A stretch of 64,000 bases of DNA from Pseudomaricurvus hydrocarbonicus (GCF_011602365.1 NZ_JAAONZ010000015.1:62001-126000); one strand, 5' to 3'. Positions 41,792 through 51,613 are shown, counted from the stretch's first letter. Notes: generated by a model from the letters alone, not told the origin. Numbers and translations: made by a program.

Positions 41792-42781
41792 ATGGCTAAA
41801 TATCACATTTATGGTCTGGGTGCTGCCCTGGTGGACACTGAAATCGAAGTGTCGGATCAGGATCTTAGCAGCTTGAATATTGAAAAAGGCTTGATGACGT
41901 TAGTTGACAGTTCGCGTCAACAAGAGCTGATTGCCCATTTGAATGGTCACCTGGTCGCTTCCAAACGTGCCAGCGGTGGTTCCGCAGCCAACACCATTAT
42001 TGCCGCCAGCTATTTTGGCGCAAAGTCTTTTTACAGCTGTAAAGTCGCAGCCGACGAAAATGGCGATTTCTACTTGCAGGATCTCAACAACGCCGGGGTT
42101 GATTATCATCGTGAGCTCCACCGGCAAGCCGGTGACACCGGTAAGTGTCTGGTTATGATTACTCCCGATGCTGAACGTACCATGAATACTTACCTGGGCA
42201 TCAGTGAAACACTTTCGGTGGCCGAATTACATGAAGATGCCATAGCTGTGTCCGAGTATCTGTATCTCGAAGGTTACCTGGTGACCTCCGACACTGGACG
42301 TGCCGCGGCCATTCGGGCGCGACAGTTGGCAGAAGCGTCCGCAGTCAAAGTCGCCATCAGCTTATCAGACCCGGGCATTGTTCAGTTTTTCCGCGATGGT
42401 TTGCTGGAGATGATTGGTAATCGCATTGATCTGTTATTTTGCAATAAGGATGAAGCTCTCAGCTTTACCGGCGTTGAGGCGCTGGAAGACGCGATTGATC
42501 AGCTAAAACGTTATGCCCGTACGTTTGCGATAACTCTGGGCGCCAATGGGGCTTTGGTGCACGATGGTAAGCGCACAATGATCGTTCCCTCTACCACGGT
42601 AAAAGCCATCGACACTAACGGTGCGGGGGATATGTTTGCTGGAGCGTTTCTCTATGCCATCACCCACGGTTACTGTTTTGAACAGGCGGCTGAACTTGCC
42701 AATAAAGCTGCGGGTGTCGTGGTCTCCCAATTTGGGCCACGGCTAAGCGCCGAACAACACCACATCATTTTATCTCAATAG
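41792..42781 (+). CDS. Adenosine kinase-like PfkB carbohydrate kinase
   Basis: A 329-residue ribokinase-family protein: YGLGAALVDTEIEV at the start, GGSAANTIIAAS near residue 62, FCNKDEALSFTG, and the catalytic DTNGAGDMFAGAFLY near 277. The order and length fit adenosine kinase, which turns adenosine from SAH hydrolysis into AMP. Together with ahcY and metK nearby it would pull the SAM cycle forward. The ATG at 41792 has AGGAAAGG upstream and the right N-terminus; the ORF extension overlaps the previous gene. Last gene of the 36054-42781 operon. Confidence 0.82.
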   Translation: MAKYHIYGLGAALVDTEIEVSDQDLSSLNIEKGLMTLVDSSRQQELIAHLNGHLVASKRASGGSAANTIIAASYFGAKSFYSCKVAADENGDFYLQDLNNAGVDYHRELHRQAGDTGKCLVMITPDAERTMNTYLGISETLSVAELHEDAIAVSEYLYLEGYLVTSDTGRAAAIRARQLAEASAVKVAISLSDPGIVQFFRDGLLEMIGNRIDLLFCNKDEALSFTGVEALEDAIDQLKRYARTFAITLGANGALVHDGKRTMIVPSTTVKAIDTNGAGDMFAGAFLYAITHGYCFEQAAELANKAAGVVVSQFGPRLSAEQHHIILSQ

Positions 42782-42846
42782 TCTGTCTCCAGACGTTTCG
42801 ATAAACTTGCTAGATCACAGCACTGTGTTACCTTCAAGCAGTGCTG
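42781..42846. terminator. Two inverted repeats between convergent genes
   Basis: A small GTCTG-TCTC-CAGAC hairpin (42781-42794) and a longer CAGCACTG/CAGTGCTG inverted repeat (42818-42825 with 42839-42846) lie at the convergent ends of adenosine kinase and the membrane protein. No T-run follows; a termination role is tentative. Confidence 0.3.
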
Positions 42847-43529
42847 GTTTCCTGCGACACATCCTGTTGGCTGTAAATCTGTTGGCGGCGCTCAGTCAGT
42901 ATCAAGCTGATAATAAACACCACTTCGGCAAAATTGCCGGCGAGAAATCCCCAGGGTTGTGCCGCACTGGCACCATTGACGATAAAGATGAATACCCCTC
43001 CCAGTAACATCCAAGGCCAGCCGGTGGTCCTCCAATACACCCAGGCCAAAGGCAAAAACACCAGATTGGAGAGAATCGTCGCCCACGGGGGCGCAGAAGA
43101 TAGATTGCCGAGTTTATGTACCCCAAGGGCTGATTTGTCGCCCAACTCCAGTAACACGACCTCATGGTATAAACCGAACATTATAGCGGCGCCAGTAAAG
43201 AGCATTAACGCCCTTTGCACTAGACGCTGGCGAAATAACCCTACTGTCGTGGCCCGTAGCAAAGAAAGGGCAAACAGCGGCAGAAACGGCAGTACCATAG
43301 CGTGCAATATAAACCGTGGTACATTCGCTGATGGGTACCAGTCTTGATTGAAATAAAGATTGCCCATAGCCGTGATCATGTTGTCATAACACATGCCGAA
43401 CAGCAGGGCACACAAAAAGGCAATTCGCCAGCCCTGCCGATGTGTCCCTTGATTTGATTTCGCAGACAGGATCCAGACTAGTAATCCAGCATGAATAAAA
43501 GCGTAAATGAACAATAAAAAGTGCAACAT
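42834..43529 (-). CDS. Polytopic membrane protein of unknown function, 231 aa
   Basis: About seven hydrophobic helices fill most of the length, starting MLHFLLFIYAFIHAGLLVWI. Motifs such as FGMCYDNMITAMGNLYF, FILHAMVLPFLPLFALSL and FGLYHEVVLLELG put His, Asn and Asp in or near helices. I recognise no family. It is monocistronic between adenosine kinase (convergent) and the TonB receptor. No FNR-like box was seen upstream. It may be an inner-membrane partner for pigment transport or a redox protein; nothing in the sequence decides. Confidence 0.6.
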   Translation of the reverse strand: MLHFLLFIYAFIHAGLLVWILSAKSNQGTHRQGWRIAFLCALLFGMCYDNMITAMGNLYFNQDWYPSANVPRFILHAMVLPFLPLFALSLLRATTVGLFRQRLVQRALMLFTGAAIMFGLYHEVVLLELGDKSALGVHKLGNLSSAPPWATILSNLVFLPLAWVYWRTTGWPWMLLGGVFIFIVNGASAAQPWGFLAGNFAEVVFIISLILTERRQQIYSQQDVSQETSTA

Positions 43530-43657
43530 ATTCTGGGTTTATCGATGCAGAGATATAGCTTTTCTGTAAAAAGTGAAGAGCGAAAAGCGCGATTTTTTTG
43601 AAATATTTCTGTTGAAAAAAGGCTATTAAAGATGAGAAATAAATTATTAGGATAGTG

Positions 43658-43692
43658 TGGTGAATACCGTCCTGACAGGACGGTATTCACCA
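43658..43692 (-). terminator. 15-bp perfect inverted repeat after the TonB receptor gene
   Basis: TGGTGAATACCGTCC and GGACGGTATTCACCA are exact complements around a five-base loop, nine bases beyond the receptor stop at 43701. There is no T-run, so it may stabilise the mRNA end or act with Rho. It is also long enough to be a protein-binding palindrome. Confidence 0.6.
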
Positions 43693-43700
43693 CCGTTAGT

Positions 43701-46250
43701 TTAGAAACGATAACCTACGGTCAGGGATGTCATGCGACCCATGCGGTTAACAATGGTTGGTTGCTGTTCTTGCGTCCAGAGATATGGGCGGAAGGAGGTG
43801 GTAGGCGTGTCATCATCCAGCAGGTTGGTGATAGTCAACTTGCCGTACCAGTGTTCAGCTTCCAGACCTGCGAGGAAATTCACATCCCAGTGATCCTCTA
43901 TCGAAAGGGTATTGACGGTATTGATGTAACGCTTGTCCCGCCATACTGCACTGAGGTCAGCATAGAGCTCAGCGCCAAAGGACAGTTGTTTGCTGTATCG
44001 GAAACCAGTATTGAAAGTATTGCGGTAATTGTTGACCATTTCCTTACCGGACAGGTCGCCATCAGACACCTGCAGGTTATTCATGACCACGCAATCACCA
44101 CCGGCGACATTGAAGCAATAGGGATAATTGGTTGCATTGAGACCCATTTCTTCATAGTCAACATAGCCAAAAGTCGCGCTCTGGAAGCCTTTCTTTACTT
44201 CGGTATCGTTAAACGTGTAAGCGGCTCTAAAGGTCCAGGCATCGCTGATCTGGAAAGCCGTTTCAATTTCGATACCTTTGATTTCCACTTCACCCAGGTT
44301 GGTTACAATTGCCGATGGAATAGTCGCCCCGGTGGTGTACTGGGAAAACTGGCGCAATTGCTGATCCTCCCAGTCGATCTTGTAGGCAGCAATATTCATA
44401 TAACCGCGACCATTGAGTACAGTGCGTTTGGCGCCGAACTCATAGGTAATGTTGGTCTCTGGTTCGTAGGTAAGTTCAGAGGCAATAGGGGTACCGCCGT
44501 TGATACCCCCGGATTTGGTGCCCTTGGCGATATTCAAATAAAAGGTGGTGAAGTCGTCGTACTCGTAGGTGGCAATCAGGCGTGGAGAAACCCAATCCCA
44601 GCTTCCTTCTTTCAGACCTTGTGCGCCGGTGAAGTGCAATACGTTATCGGCTTCTTTTTCTTCCTTGGTGTAGCGGGCTTCAATACCGACATTGAGCTTA
44701 TCGGTGAAATCGTACGCCAGTGAGAAGAAAGCGGATTGGATTTTAGTGTTGTGGTTGGTCTGGGTAATTTTCTGCGGATCACCATTAGCGTCAACGGAAA
44801 GAATGGATGAGGCAATAGTGGCTGCGTTGATATCGTCTCCGTAGACACTACCGCTGGCCGGGATGGCACTGGAAGTCAGCCACTGATCAAGCTCGATGTC
44901 AGCATACAGCAAGCCAGCGCTCCACTCCCAGGGGCCTGAGCCCGAGGACTGGATGCGCAGCTCCTGGCTGAACTCTTCCCGATCATCGTTGGGCTGGCCG
45001 CCGTAATTGTAGGCGTCTACGTTAAGGATATACGCACTGGCACCCCCCAGATTCAGGGTCGTGACGTAGTTAGGCATCAGTGTGGTGGGTGTCACAGGGC
45101 CAAAGCCGGTGTTCACTGCGATGACTGGAGCGAACACCATCGTTTGACCATTGTAGGCGTTGGCATAGCCTTGCAGTGAACGGGTTTCAGTCTCCGAGTT
45201 CGCCGTGATGGAACTGATGGTGAAATCGTCGTGATACCAATTAACGGACAGATTATAGCGGTCTGACTTGTTGGTCACGCCGAAGGCTCCGTCCACAAAA
45301 CCATCCGGATCTTCGGCTTCGATTTCACCGTAATAGGCAGTGGCGGGACCGGTCACGGCGGCCATGCCCAGAGGGGTCAGGGTATTTAAGCCGGGGGTAT
45401 AGTGCAGGCCAGGAATCAGGAAGGGTGCGCCACCGGTGACGGCAGTATTGATTGCGGCTTCATGCTCGGCATTGGAGGTGATCTCATAGCCGGCATTGTG
45501 ATGTTCCTGCATATCAATATGCGTGGCTGAAAAATCGAATTCCAGGCTGTCGATGGGAGTGAACACCACGCGTAAGCGTTGTGATTCATTATCGATGGCC
45601 CCCATATAGGTGTCGTCTTGCTTAAAGGTGGAGCCGGTTTCGGTATTTTCCAAATCGAGGCTAAACGCCAATGTTTTATGTACGGGCACTTCTACTCGAC
45701 CCTTGATGCCACGCTGGCCGTCGGTACCACCGGTAACTTCAACCTGCGCTTCGAATTCATCACCGGGTTTGGCGGTAATGTAATTCATCGCTCCAGAGAA
45801 AGCGTTACGTCCATAGATCGCTGACTGCGGACCGCGCACGACCTCGACACGTTCCAGTCCCATCATGGGTATAAAGGAAGCCGCTCGGCCTGAGGCGTAG
45901 ACGCCGTCAACAAATACAGCGACGTTGGTATCGTCACCGATCAAGCCGGGCTGGCTCATGCCACGGATACTGATATTACCTGTGGCCATGGTGCCTGATG
46001 AATCGTAAACCAGCCCCGGAGATTTTCGAACAATGTCCCGCATGTCTTGCATGCCGGATCGTTCAATGTCCTTGGCTGTGAAGGCGTTAATGGCGAGAGG
46101 AATATCCTGCAGGGTTTCTTCCCGTTTCCGGGCGGTTACTATAACTTCTTCCAAGAGTGGCTGTGCCTGTTCAGAGGCTGCCCACACTGGTGGAGTGAGA
46201 CTGCTAACCAATACTGCTATATACAATGGGTGCTGCTTGAATGTGGACAT
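43701..46250 (-). CDS. TonB-dependent outer-membrane receptor 1
   Basis: An 849-residue receptor. A signal peptide ending near VWAAS is followed by a TonB box-like EEVIVTARKREETLQDIPLAI, the plug domain (NISIRGMSQPG, GVYASGRA, VEVVRGPQSAIYGRNAFSGA) and a long beta-barrel ending in YRF. Such receptors import large or scarce ligands such as iron chelates, haem, sugars or aromatic compounds. The FNR-like box at 46431 and neighbouring genes suggest a chlorin or other tetrapyrrole; the ligand cannot be read. Similar in build to receptor 2 at 58051. Confidence 0.92.
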   Translation of the reverse strand: MSTFKQHPLYIAVLVSSLTPPVWAASEQAQPLLEEVIVTARKREETLQDIPLAINAFTAKDIERSGMQDMRDIVRKSPGLVYDSSGTMATGNISIRGMSQPGLIGDDTNVAVFVDGVYASGRAASFIPMMGLERVEVVRGPQSAIYGRNAFSGAMNYITAKPGDEFEAQVEVTGGTDGQRGIKGRVEVPVHKTLAFSLDLENTETGSTFKQDDTYMGAIDNESQRLRVVFTPIDSLEFDFSATHIDMQEHHNAGYEITSNAEHEAAINTAVTGGAPFLIPGLHYTPGLNTLTPLGMAAVTGPATAYYGEIEAEDPDGFVDGAFGVTNKSDRYNLSVNWYHDDFTISSITANSETETRSLQGYANAYNGQTMVFAPVIAVNTGFGPVTPTTLMPNYVTTLNLGGASAYILNVDAYNYGGQPNDDREEFSQELRIQSSGSGPWEWSAGLLYADIELDQWLTSSAIPASGSVYGDDINAATIASSILSVDANGDPQKITQTNHNTKIQSAFFSLAYDFTDKLNVGIEARYTKEEKEADNVLHFTGAQGLKEGSWDWVSPRLIATYEYDDFTTFYLNIAKGTKSGGINGGTPIASELTYEPETNITYEFGAKRTVLNGRGYMNIAAYKIDWEDQQLRQFSQYTTGATIPSAIVTNLGEVEIKGIEIETAFQISDAWTFRAAYTFNDTEVKKGFQSATFGYVDYEEMGLNATNYPYCFNVAGGDCVVMNNLQVSDGDLSGKEMVNNYRNTFNTGFRYSKQLSFGAELYADLSAVWRDKRYINTVNTLSIEDHWDVNFLAGLEAEHWYGKLTITNLLDDDTPTTSFRPYLWTQEQQPTIVNRMGRMTSLTVGYRF

Positions 46251-46562
46251 AAGTCCTCCAAAATTCGGGTTTTTTTATTGAGTTCTCACCGAGCGTTTGG
46301 AAATTTGATCCTTAAATGATCCAGATCAATAAAGCTTCCGTACCAACTAGTTTATTTTTTACCCTGACCCCAAATTACCAAGCTATAAAAGTACTATCAA
46401 TATATCTTTATGGGCGTCAAGTGGTGAAAATTGAGAAATGTCAATTAACGTTAAATTCCTTTGCAGGCCAAGTACGGTGCTGGCTCCCGCGTTCCCATGT
46501 TGAGAATGCCTGCATCGGGGTGGTTTGGCCGGCCCTTAAGTGGACCAGTACTGAATGCAGTT
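46251..46562. other. 312-base intergenic region upstream of TonB receptor 1
   Basis: Holds the receptor leader and promoter and the FNR-like box at 46431-46444. The ahcY 3-prime end lies on the right; no convincing terminator for ahcY was found. No open frame of interest. Confidence 0.45.
46431..46444 (+). promoter_or_regulatory. FNR/Crp-like box TTGAGAAATGTCAA
   Basis: Perfect in all eight arm bases and identical to the box at 28620. It lies 180 bases before the minus-strand TonB receptor start (46250), rather far for class II activation. Confidence 0.55.
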
Positions 46563-47945
46563 TTAGTACTTGTAGGCTTCTGGTTTAAAGGGCCCATTAA
46601 CGTCCACATGGATATAATCTGCCTGATCCTTGGTCAGCTTGGTGATTATGCCGCCAAAACCTTCAACCATATCTTTAGCTACCTCTTCGTCCAGCTTCTT
46701 GGGTAATACCTTCACATAGAGGTTTTCAGTTTTCTGGGCTGCGGGAAGATCGGCAAACTTTTTCTCCCATAAATAGATTTGAGCCAAAACCTGGTTGGCA
46801 AATGAACCGTCCATGATGCGCGACGGGTGGCCGGTGGCGTTACCGAGATTCACCAGGCGGCCTTCGGACAACAAAATCAGGTGGTCATCGGTGGCTTTGT
46901 TCCGGTAGATCTTGTGCACTTGAGGTTTGATTTCGTCCCACTCGTATTGGTCGCGCAAATAGGCGGTATCAATTTCATTATCGAAGTGACCGATGTTACA
47001 CACTACGGCTCCGCGTTTAAGGGTTGTCAGCATGGCGGCGTCACACACATTGATGTTGCCGGTGGTGGTAACCAACAGATCCGTGGTGCCCAGCACGGCG
47101 ATATTAATGTCGGCGACTTCACCGGTGTTGATGCCGTTGTTGTAGGGGGAGACTACCTCGTAGCCATCCATGCAGGCTTGCATGGCGCAGATAGGATCGA
47201 TTTCGGTCACCTTGACAATCATGCCTTCCTGCCGCAGTGAAGCTGCAGAGCCCTTGCCTACATCGCCGTAACCAATCACCAGCGCTTTCTTGCCGGACAA
47301 CAGGTGGTCAGTGCCGCGTTTAATGGCGTCGTTCAATGAGTGGCGGCAGCCGTACTTATTGTCATTTTTGGACTTGGTGACGGCGTCGTTGACATTGATG
47401 GCCGGAACTTTCAGTTCGCCCTTTTCCAGCATCTCCAGCAAGCGATGGACGCCAGTGGTGGTTTCTTCACTGATACCGTGAATGCGATCAAGCAGCTGCG
47501 GGTATTTTTCGTGGCACAGTTGGGTCAGATCGCCGCCGTCATCCAGAATCATATTGGCGTTCCACAGCTCGCTGCCGTTTTTTTCCGACAACAGTGTTTG
47601 TTCAATGCACCACCAGAACTCGTCTTCGGTTTGACCTTTCCAGGCAAATACGGGAATACCGGCGGCAGCCATGGCGGCGGCAGCGTGATCCTGGGTGGAA
47701 AAGATATTGCACGATGACCAGCGCACTTCGGCGCCCAACTCTACCAGCGTTTCGATCAGCACGGCGGTTTGAATGGTCATGTGAATACAGCCCATGATCT
47801 TCGCTCCAGCCAAAGGCTGATCGGCCTTGTACTTGCGACGCAGGGCCATCAGGGCCGGCATTTCGCCTTCGGCAATGGTGATTTCCTTGCGGCCCCATTC
47901 GGCCAGTGACATGTTAGCGACCTTGTTATCGGTAAAACTGCTCAT
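46563..47945 (-). CDS. ahcY: Adenosylhomocysteinase
   Basis: A 460-residue SAH hydrolase: [21 protein letters not shown] near residue 47, the NAD site [12 protein letters not shown], and the C-terminal tail ending YKY. It splits SAH into adenosine and homocysteine, removing the product inhibitor of methyltransferases. ATG at 47945 with AGGAG six bases upstream. It is 92 bases downstream of metK on the same strand, a common pairing in gammaproteobacteria that may be housekeeping. Here it sits within a catabolic region that also has MetE-like and adenosine kinase genes. Confidence 0.95.
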   Translation of the reverse strand: MSSFTDNKVANMSLAEWGRKEITIAEGEMPALMALRRKYKADQPLAGAKIMGCIHMTIQTAVLIETLVELGAEVRWSSCNIFSTQDHAAAAMAAAGIPVFAWKGQTEDEFWWCIEQTLLSEKNGSELWNANMILDDGGDLTQLCHEKYPQLLDRIHGISEETTTGVHRLLEMLEKGELKVPAINVNDAVTKSKNDNKYGCRHSLNDAIKRGTDHLLSGKKALVIGYGDVGKGSAASLRQEGMIVKVTEIDPICAMQACMDGYEVVSPYNNGINTGEVADINIAVLGTTDLLVTTTGNINVCDAAMLTTLKRGAVVCNIGHFDNEIDTAYLRDQYEWDEIKPQVHKIYRNKATDDHLILLSEGRLVNLGNATGHPSRIMDGSFANQVLAQIYLWEKKFADLPAAQKTENLYVKVLPKKLDEEVAKDMVEGFGGIITKLTKDQADYIHVDVNGPFKPEAYKY

Positions 47946-48037
47946 AATAACTCCTAAAGATACAGGCGCCGGGCGGGGCTGGAAGCCTCGCACTACGGCA
48001 TTGGGTTGATGTAAAAAATGTAGGGGTCTGGTGTGTT

Positions 48038-49255
48038 TTAACGGCCAATGGCAATTTTTAATGCATCCACCTTGTCTGTTTTTTCCCAGGTAAAAGCCGT
48101 AAAAGTGTCGGATTTCTGTTCGCCATTTTCTTCCCAGGTGTAGGTGTGCTCGAAGGGTTCGCGACCGAAGTGTCCATAGGACGCGGTCAGCTGGTACATG
48201 GGGTGTTGCAGATCCAGCACCCGAGTAATGGCGTAGGGACGCAGGTCGAAGACTTCGCGAATCGCGTCAATTAATTGCTGATCGGTCACTTTGCCAGTAC
48301 CAAAGGTATTAACAGAAATGGAAGTGGGTTCTGCCACGCCAATGGCATAAGACACCTGGATTTCACAGCGGTCGGCCAAACCTGCCGCCACCACGTTTTT
48401 CGCTACATAGCGTCCGGCATAAGCCGCAGAACGATCCACTTTAGAAGGATCCTTGCCGGAAAACGCGCCGCCACCATGACGAGCCATGCCGCCGTAGGTG
48501 TCGACGATGATTTTACGGCCGGTGACACCGGCATCACCAACGGGGCCGCCAATCACAAAGTTCCCGGTAGGGTTGATATGGTACTGAGTGTGTTCGTGCA
48601 GCAGCTCGGCTGGCAGTACTTCCAGAATGATGTTTTCCATCACCGCCTTTTTCAATTCTTGCTGAGAAATGCCCGGATTATGTTGTGTGGACAGCACTAC
48701 AGCGTCGATTGCGGCCGGCTTGCCATTGTCGTCATAGCGGATGGTGACCTGGCTTTTGGCGTCCGGTCGCAGCCAGTTCAGGATGCCGTTCTTACGCAGG
48801 TAGGCTTGCCGCTCTACCAGGCGGTGTGAGTAATACACAGGAGCGGGCATTAACGATGGGGTTTCATTGGTCGCGTAGCCGAACATCAGGCCCTGATCGC
48901 CAGCGCCCTGATCTTCGGGCTTCAAGCGATCCACTCCCTGGTTGATGTCGACCGACTGTTTGCCAATGGCATTGAGGACAGCGCAGGTGGCGCCGTCGTA
49001 ACCCACATCAGAATTGTTGTAGCCAATGCCGGTAATGACGTCACGGATAATATCTTCCAAATCGACGTAGCAACTGGTCGTGACTTCTCCGGCAACCATC
49101 GCCATACCGGTCTTAACCAGAGTTTCTACCGCAACACGGGCCTGGCGGTCGCGGGCGATGATGGCATCCAGTACGGCATCAGAAATCTGGTCGGCCATTT
49201 TATCAGGGTGACCTTCGGACACGGACTCCGAAGTAAAAATTGAATATTCAGACAT
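48038..49255 (-). CDS. metK: S-adenosylmethionine synthetase
   Basis: A 405-residue [22 protein letters not shown] at the start, [12 protein letters not shown] near 116, and the phosphate-loop [20 protein letters not shown] near 260. It makes SAM from methionine and ATP. It is divergent from RCCR-like 2; the shared 269-base gap has a perfect AT palindrome and a perfect TTGAGAATTCTCAA box, unusual control for a housekeeping gene. Co-directional with ahcY downstream. Whether this is the only metK in the genome would tell if it is housekeeping or pathway-specific. Confidence 0.95.
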   Translation of the reverse strand: MSEYSIFTSESVSEGHPDKMADQISDAVLDAIIARDRQARVAVETLVKTGMAMVAGEVTTSCYVDLEDIIRDVITGIGYNNSDVGYDGATCAVLNAIGKQSVDINQGVDRLKPEDQGAGDQGLMFGYATNETPSLMPAPVYYSHRLVERQAYLRKNGILNWLRPDAKSQVTIRYDDNGKPAAIDAVVLSTQHNPGISQQELKKAVMENIILEVLPAELLHEHTQYHINPTGNFVIGGPVGDAGVTGRKIIVDTYGGMARHGGGAFSGKDPSKVDRSAAYAGRYVAKNVVAAGLADRCEIQVSYAIGVAEPTSISVNTFGTGKVTDQQLIDAIREVFDLRPYAITRVLDLQHPMYQLTASYGHFGREPFEHTYTWEENGEQKSDTFTAFTWEKTDKVDALKIAIGR

Positions 49256-49336
49256 AGTTATCTTCTACCTTGTTAGGGGAAACGGGGGCTGTGGCAGACG
49301 CGCTGTCACCAGCTTGAGTTCAGTCTACCCATCTGG

Positions 49337-49364
49337 ATCTATATCAAAATATTTTGATATAGAT
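49337..49364. promoter_or_regulatory. 28-bp perfect palindrome between metK and RCCR-like 2
   Basis: Fourteen-base arms ATCTATATCAAAAT/ATTTTGATATAGAT without a spacer, in the divergent metK/RCCR-like 2 gap. The inner 24 bases nearly repeat the element at 35970-35993. It is a likely operator for a dimeric regulator not encoded here. Confidence 0.65.
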
Positions 49365-49368
49365 TTTT

Positions 49369-49382
49369 TTGAGAATTCTCAA
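49369..49382. promoter_or_regulatory. FNR/Crp-like palindrome TTGAGAATTCTCAA
   Basis: A perfect 14-base palindrome matching TTGA-N6-TCAA, five bases from the 28-bp palindrome. It lies 114 bases from metK and 143 bases from the RCCR-like 2 start. Confidence 0.55.
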
Positions 49383-49524
49383 ATTTACTTCTTTGCCAGC
49401 TTTTTCTTTTTATTGGTTCATTTTTAAAGCGACAATGGAGTCATCGGGTTTTTGCGGATTATCAATGTTTGCAAACAGCAATCGCCGCATCATGGCAACC
49501 ATCAACATAAAAGGACAATTTCCC

Positions 49525-50271
49525 ATGAGTGAGTTATCCCTGCCTCGACAACTTTGGGGTGAAACCCTGGACAAGCTGGTCAACGGTCTGCAACTGACAG
49601 AAGTGTTGGGCGATGACGGTGGTTCTTATATGTCATTGCAAAGCCAGGCACCGTTTGCCAATGGCGAAGTAGGCAATGTGCGTGTTTTCAAAGGAGATCA
49701 CATACATCAGGTGGTGACCTGCTCCTTGGTGGTGCCGGCTATTCATCTGGATTCGCACATGTTATTTGCGTTTATGCCGCCTGAGAGTCCGGTACCACAT
49801 TTCACCCTGGACTCTGTCAGCGGTGGAGAGCACTTTGCTTTCCATTTGGACCTGATTCCGCGTGTCGACCTGGGAGCGCACCTGGACTATATGGACGCGG
49901 TGTTTACGCCCTTGACTGAGCTGTTGCAGACGGGACGCGCCGTAGAAGGGCTATCACCGGCTCAATTGGATCCCCGCCAGTACGCGGTGATGTCGCCGTG
50001 GATGTTCGTGTCTCGTGCAACCGCCGATGCATTCCAGCAAATTCACAATATCGTCGATGGATACCTGGATCACTGGCTTACGCTGGTAGGTCAGGGCGTG
50101 TCGCCCGCTGCGTTGGGCGGTGCAGATGCCCAGCAGCTGGCCGAGCGCGACCAGCGCAACAAAGCCATCATTTTTGATCCCAATGTGGATAAGGTCTGGA
50201 ATCAGATACAAGGCTTGATTGGCGAGCAGGCGTGTCTGGAGTTGCGCACTCTGTTGAAAGCAAGCAGTTGA
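49525..50271 (+). CDS. Red chlorophyll catabolite reductase (RCCR)-like protein 2
   Basis: A 248-residue RCCR/FDBR-family protein, the shortest of the three here. VPHFTLDS at 90-97, FHLDLIPRVDLGAHLDYMDAVF at 106-127 and ERDQRNKAIIFDP near 206-219 align with the plant RCCR landmarks. Unlike the other two copies it has Asp96 where Arabidopsis RCCR has Glu154, and Asp218 at the Asp291 position, so it keeps an acid at both substrate-site positions. ATG at 49525 with AAAAGGA upstream. It heads a long plus-strand series to 57611. Confidence 0.72.
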   Translation: MSELSLPRQLWGETLDKLVNGLQLTEVLGDDGGSYMSLQSQAPFANGEVGNVRVFKGDHIHQVVTCSLVVPAIHLDSHMLFAFMPPESPVPHFTLDSVSGGEHFAFHLDLIPRVDLGAHLDYMDAVFTPLTELLQTGRAVEGLSPAQLDPRQYAVMSPWMFVSRATADAFQQIHNIVDGYLDHWLTLVGQGVSPAALGGADAQQLAERDQRNKAIIFDPNVDKVWNQIQGLIGEQACLELRTLLKASS

Positions 50272-50344
50272 TTTCCACCCATTGGGGTTCGGGCCTGCAT
50301 CGACTGGATGTCAGGCACAGTGTGATAAATACGGGATGTCTATT

Positions 50345-51613
50345 ATGAAGCTGACTGGTGAATACCTGGTTGAAAATATGGAGCCGATGGCTCGCAGCCG
50401 GGCTGAAGTGGTTGAATCAGTGTTGCCCATTGTGCGTGAAATGGCGAGGGAAGTTGATGAAAAGGCCGCGTTTCATATGCCTCACGTCAAAACCTTCAGT
50501 GATTCAGGCCTGCTGGGACTTATTATTCCGCAGCAGTACGGTGGCCTGGGAGGGGACTTAAAGGATTTGTCGGCTGCCTGTTTTGCGTTGGGAACGGCTT
50601 GTCCGTCTACTGCATTGGCTTTTTTCTTTCATTGCAGTGCAGCATCACGAGGCTTGCTTGCCATGGAGGCGCTGGAAGAAGGATTGTTCAGTGAGGAAGA
50701 AGCGCCGATAGTACGGCGTTTTGCTGAGCAGGTGCTCTATGGCATGGGCCGTGATGGTTTGTGGTTTGCAAATTTCGCTTCCGAGTCGGTGAAGTCTGAA
50801 CAGGCCGCCGTCACCATCAGTACTACCGCCAAAAAAGTGGAAGGCGGATACCTGCTCAATGGGGTGAAAAGCTTTGGCACCGGCACGGGGGTGGCGGACC
50901 GCTATCTGGTCACCGCCAGTCTGGAGGGCTATGACACGGCGGAAGGACTGTGCACGTTTTTTGTTGACCGTGAAGGTGATGGGGTGAATTCAAGAGCGCC
51001 CTGGAATGCCATGGGCATGCGCGGCTCAAGCTCCAATGGCATTGTACTGGAAAATTATTTTGTTCCGGACGACAAGGCATTGGCCATTCCCGGGGCTTTC
51101 ACGCGCTGTATGCAAATGAGTCGAGGCAGTTTTGTGGGTAACCAAATGGCGGCCATCTGTGGTTATGCCGGGGCCGCTTTCAGCGCCTACCGCCATGCCC
51201 TTGATTCTCTCACCAGTAAGAAATTTGCTGACACCGGCAAGCCAATCGGTTCGGCACCTTTCCAGCAGGAATTGATTGGCAAAATGATGGTGGATCTTGA
51301 AACAGCGCTACTCTGGTTGCGCCGTCAACTGGAACTGGAAACCAGTGAGCCACCCTTGCTGCCCAAGCATGATGTCGTGAAACAATGGCGTTTGTGTAAA
51401 GGGGTCGTGGCCGAGGCGGGGTTCAGTGTTGCGGTTAACGCGCTAAAAGCCAGCGGTACCTCCGGCACCATGGGCGATCCTGCACGCTACCTGCGCGAGT
51501 TGGCCATGGGCATAGTGCAGGCCTTCCCGGCAGAACGAGGACGCTTAATGGCGGCACAAATGGAAGTCGAAGGTAGTGAGCAGAGTCAGTTTGGGGTGGG
51601 TAATAGAGAATAA
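50345..51613 (+). CDS. Acyl-CoA dehydrogenase-like flavoprotein
   Basis: A 422-residue ACAD-fold protein: FSDSGLLGLIIPQQYGGLGG near residue 43, GVKSFGTGTGVADRYLV in the middle barrel, NAMGMRGSSSNGI, and a C-terminal NALKASGTSGTMGDPARYLRELAMG. The catalytic Glu loop of dehydrogenases is not evident, as in ACAD-like FMN monooxygenases (HsaA/DszC type), so an oxygenase fed by a flavin reductase such as 16525-17028 is possible. It follows RCCR-like 2 by 73 bases. Substrate unknown. Confidence 0.75.
   Translation: MKLTGEYLVENMEPMARSRAEVVESVLPIVREMAREVDEKAAFHMPHVKTFSDSGLLGLIIPQQYGGLGGDLKDLSAACFALGTACPSTALAFFFHCSAASRGLLAMEALEEGLFSEEEAPIVRRFAEQVLYGMGRDGLWFANFASESVKSEQAAVTISTTAKKVEGGYLLNGVKSFGTGTGVADRYLVTASLEGYDTAEGLCTFFVDREGDGVNSRAPWNAMGMRGSSSNGIVLENYFVPDDKALAIPGAFTRCMQMSRGSFVGNQMAAICGYAGAAFSAYRHALDSLTSKKFADTGKPIGSAPFQQELIGKMMVDLETALLWLRRQLELETSEPPLLPKHDVVKQWRLCKGVVAEAGFSVAVNALKASGTSGTMGDPARYLRELAMGIVQAFPAERGRLMAAQMEVEGSEQSQFGVGNRE

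Noticed and set aside
43761-44723. 320-codon plus-strand open frame within the TonB receptor gene
   Set aside because: Antisense shadow of the receptor barrel with no protein-like motifs of its own.
47946-48037. SAH riboswitch upstream of ahcY
   Set aside because: The 92-base leader is GC-rich with a possible stem, but I could not match the conserved SAH riboswitch core. A covariance-model search would settle it.
49256-49336. SAM riboswitch upstream of metK
   Set aside because: No recognisable SAM-I/II/III core; the notable signals are DNA palindromes further upstream.
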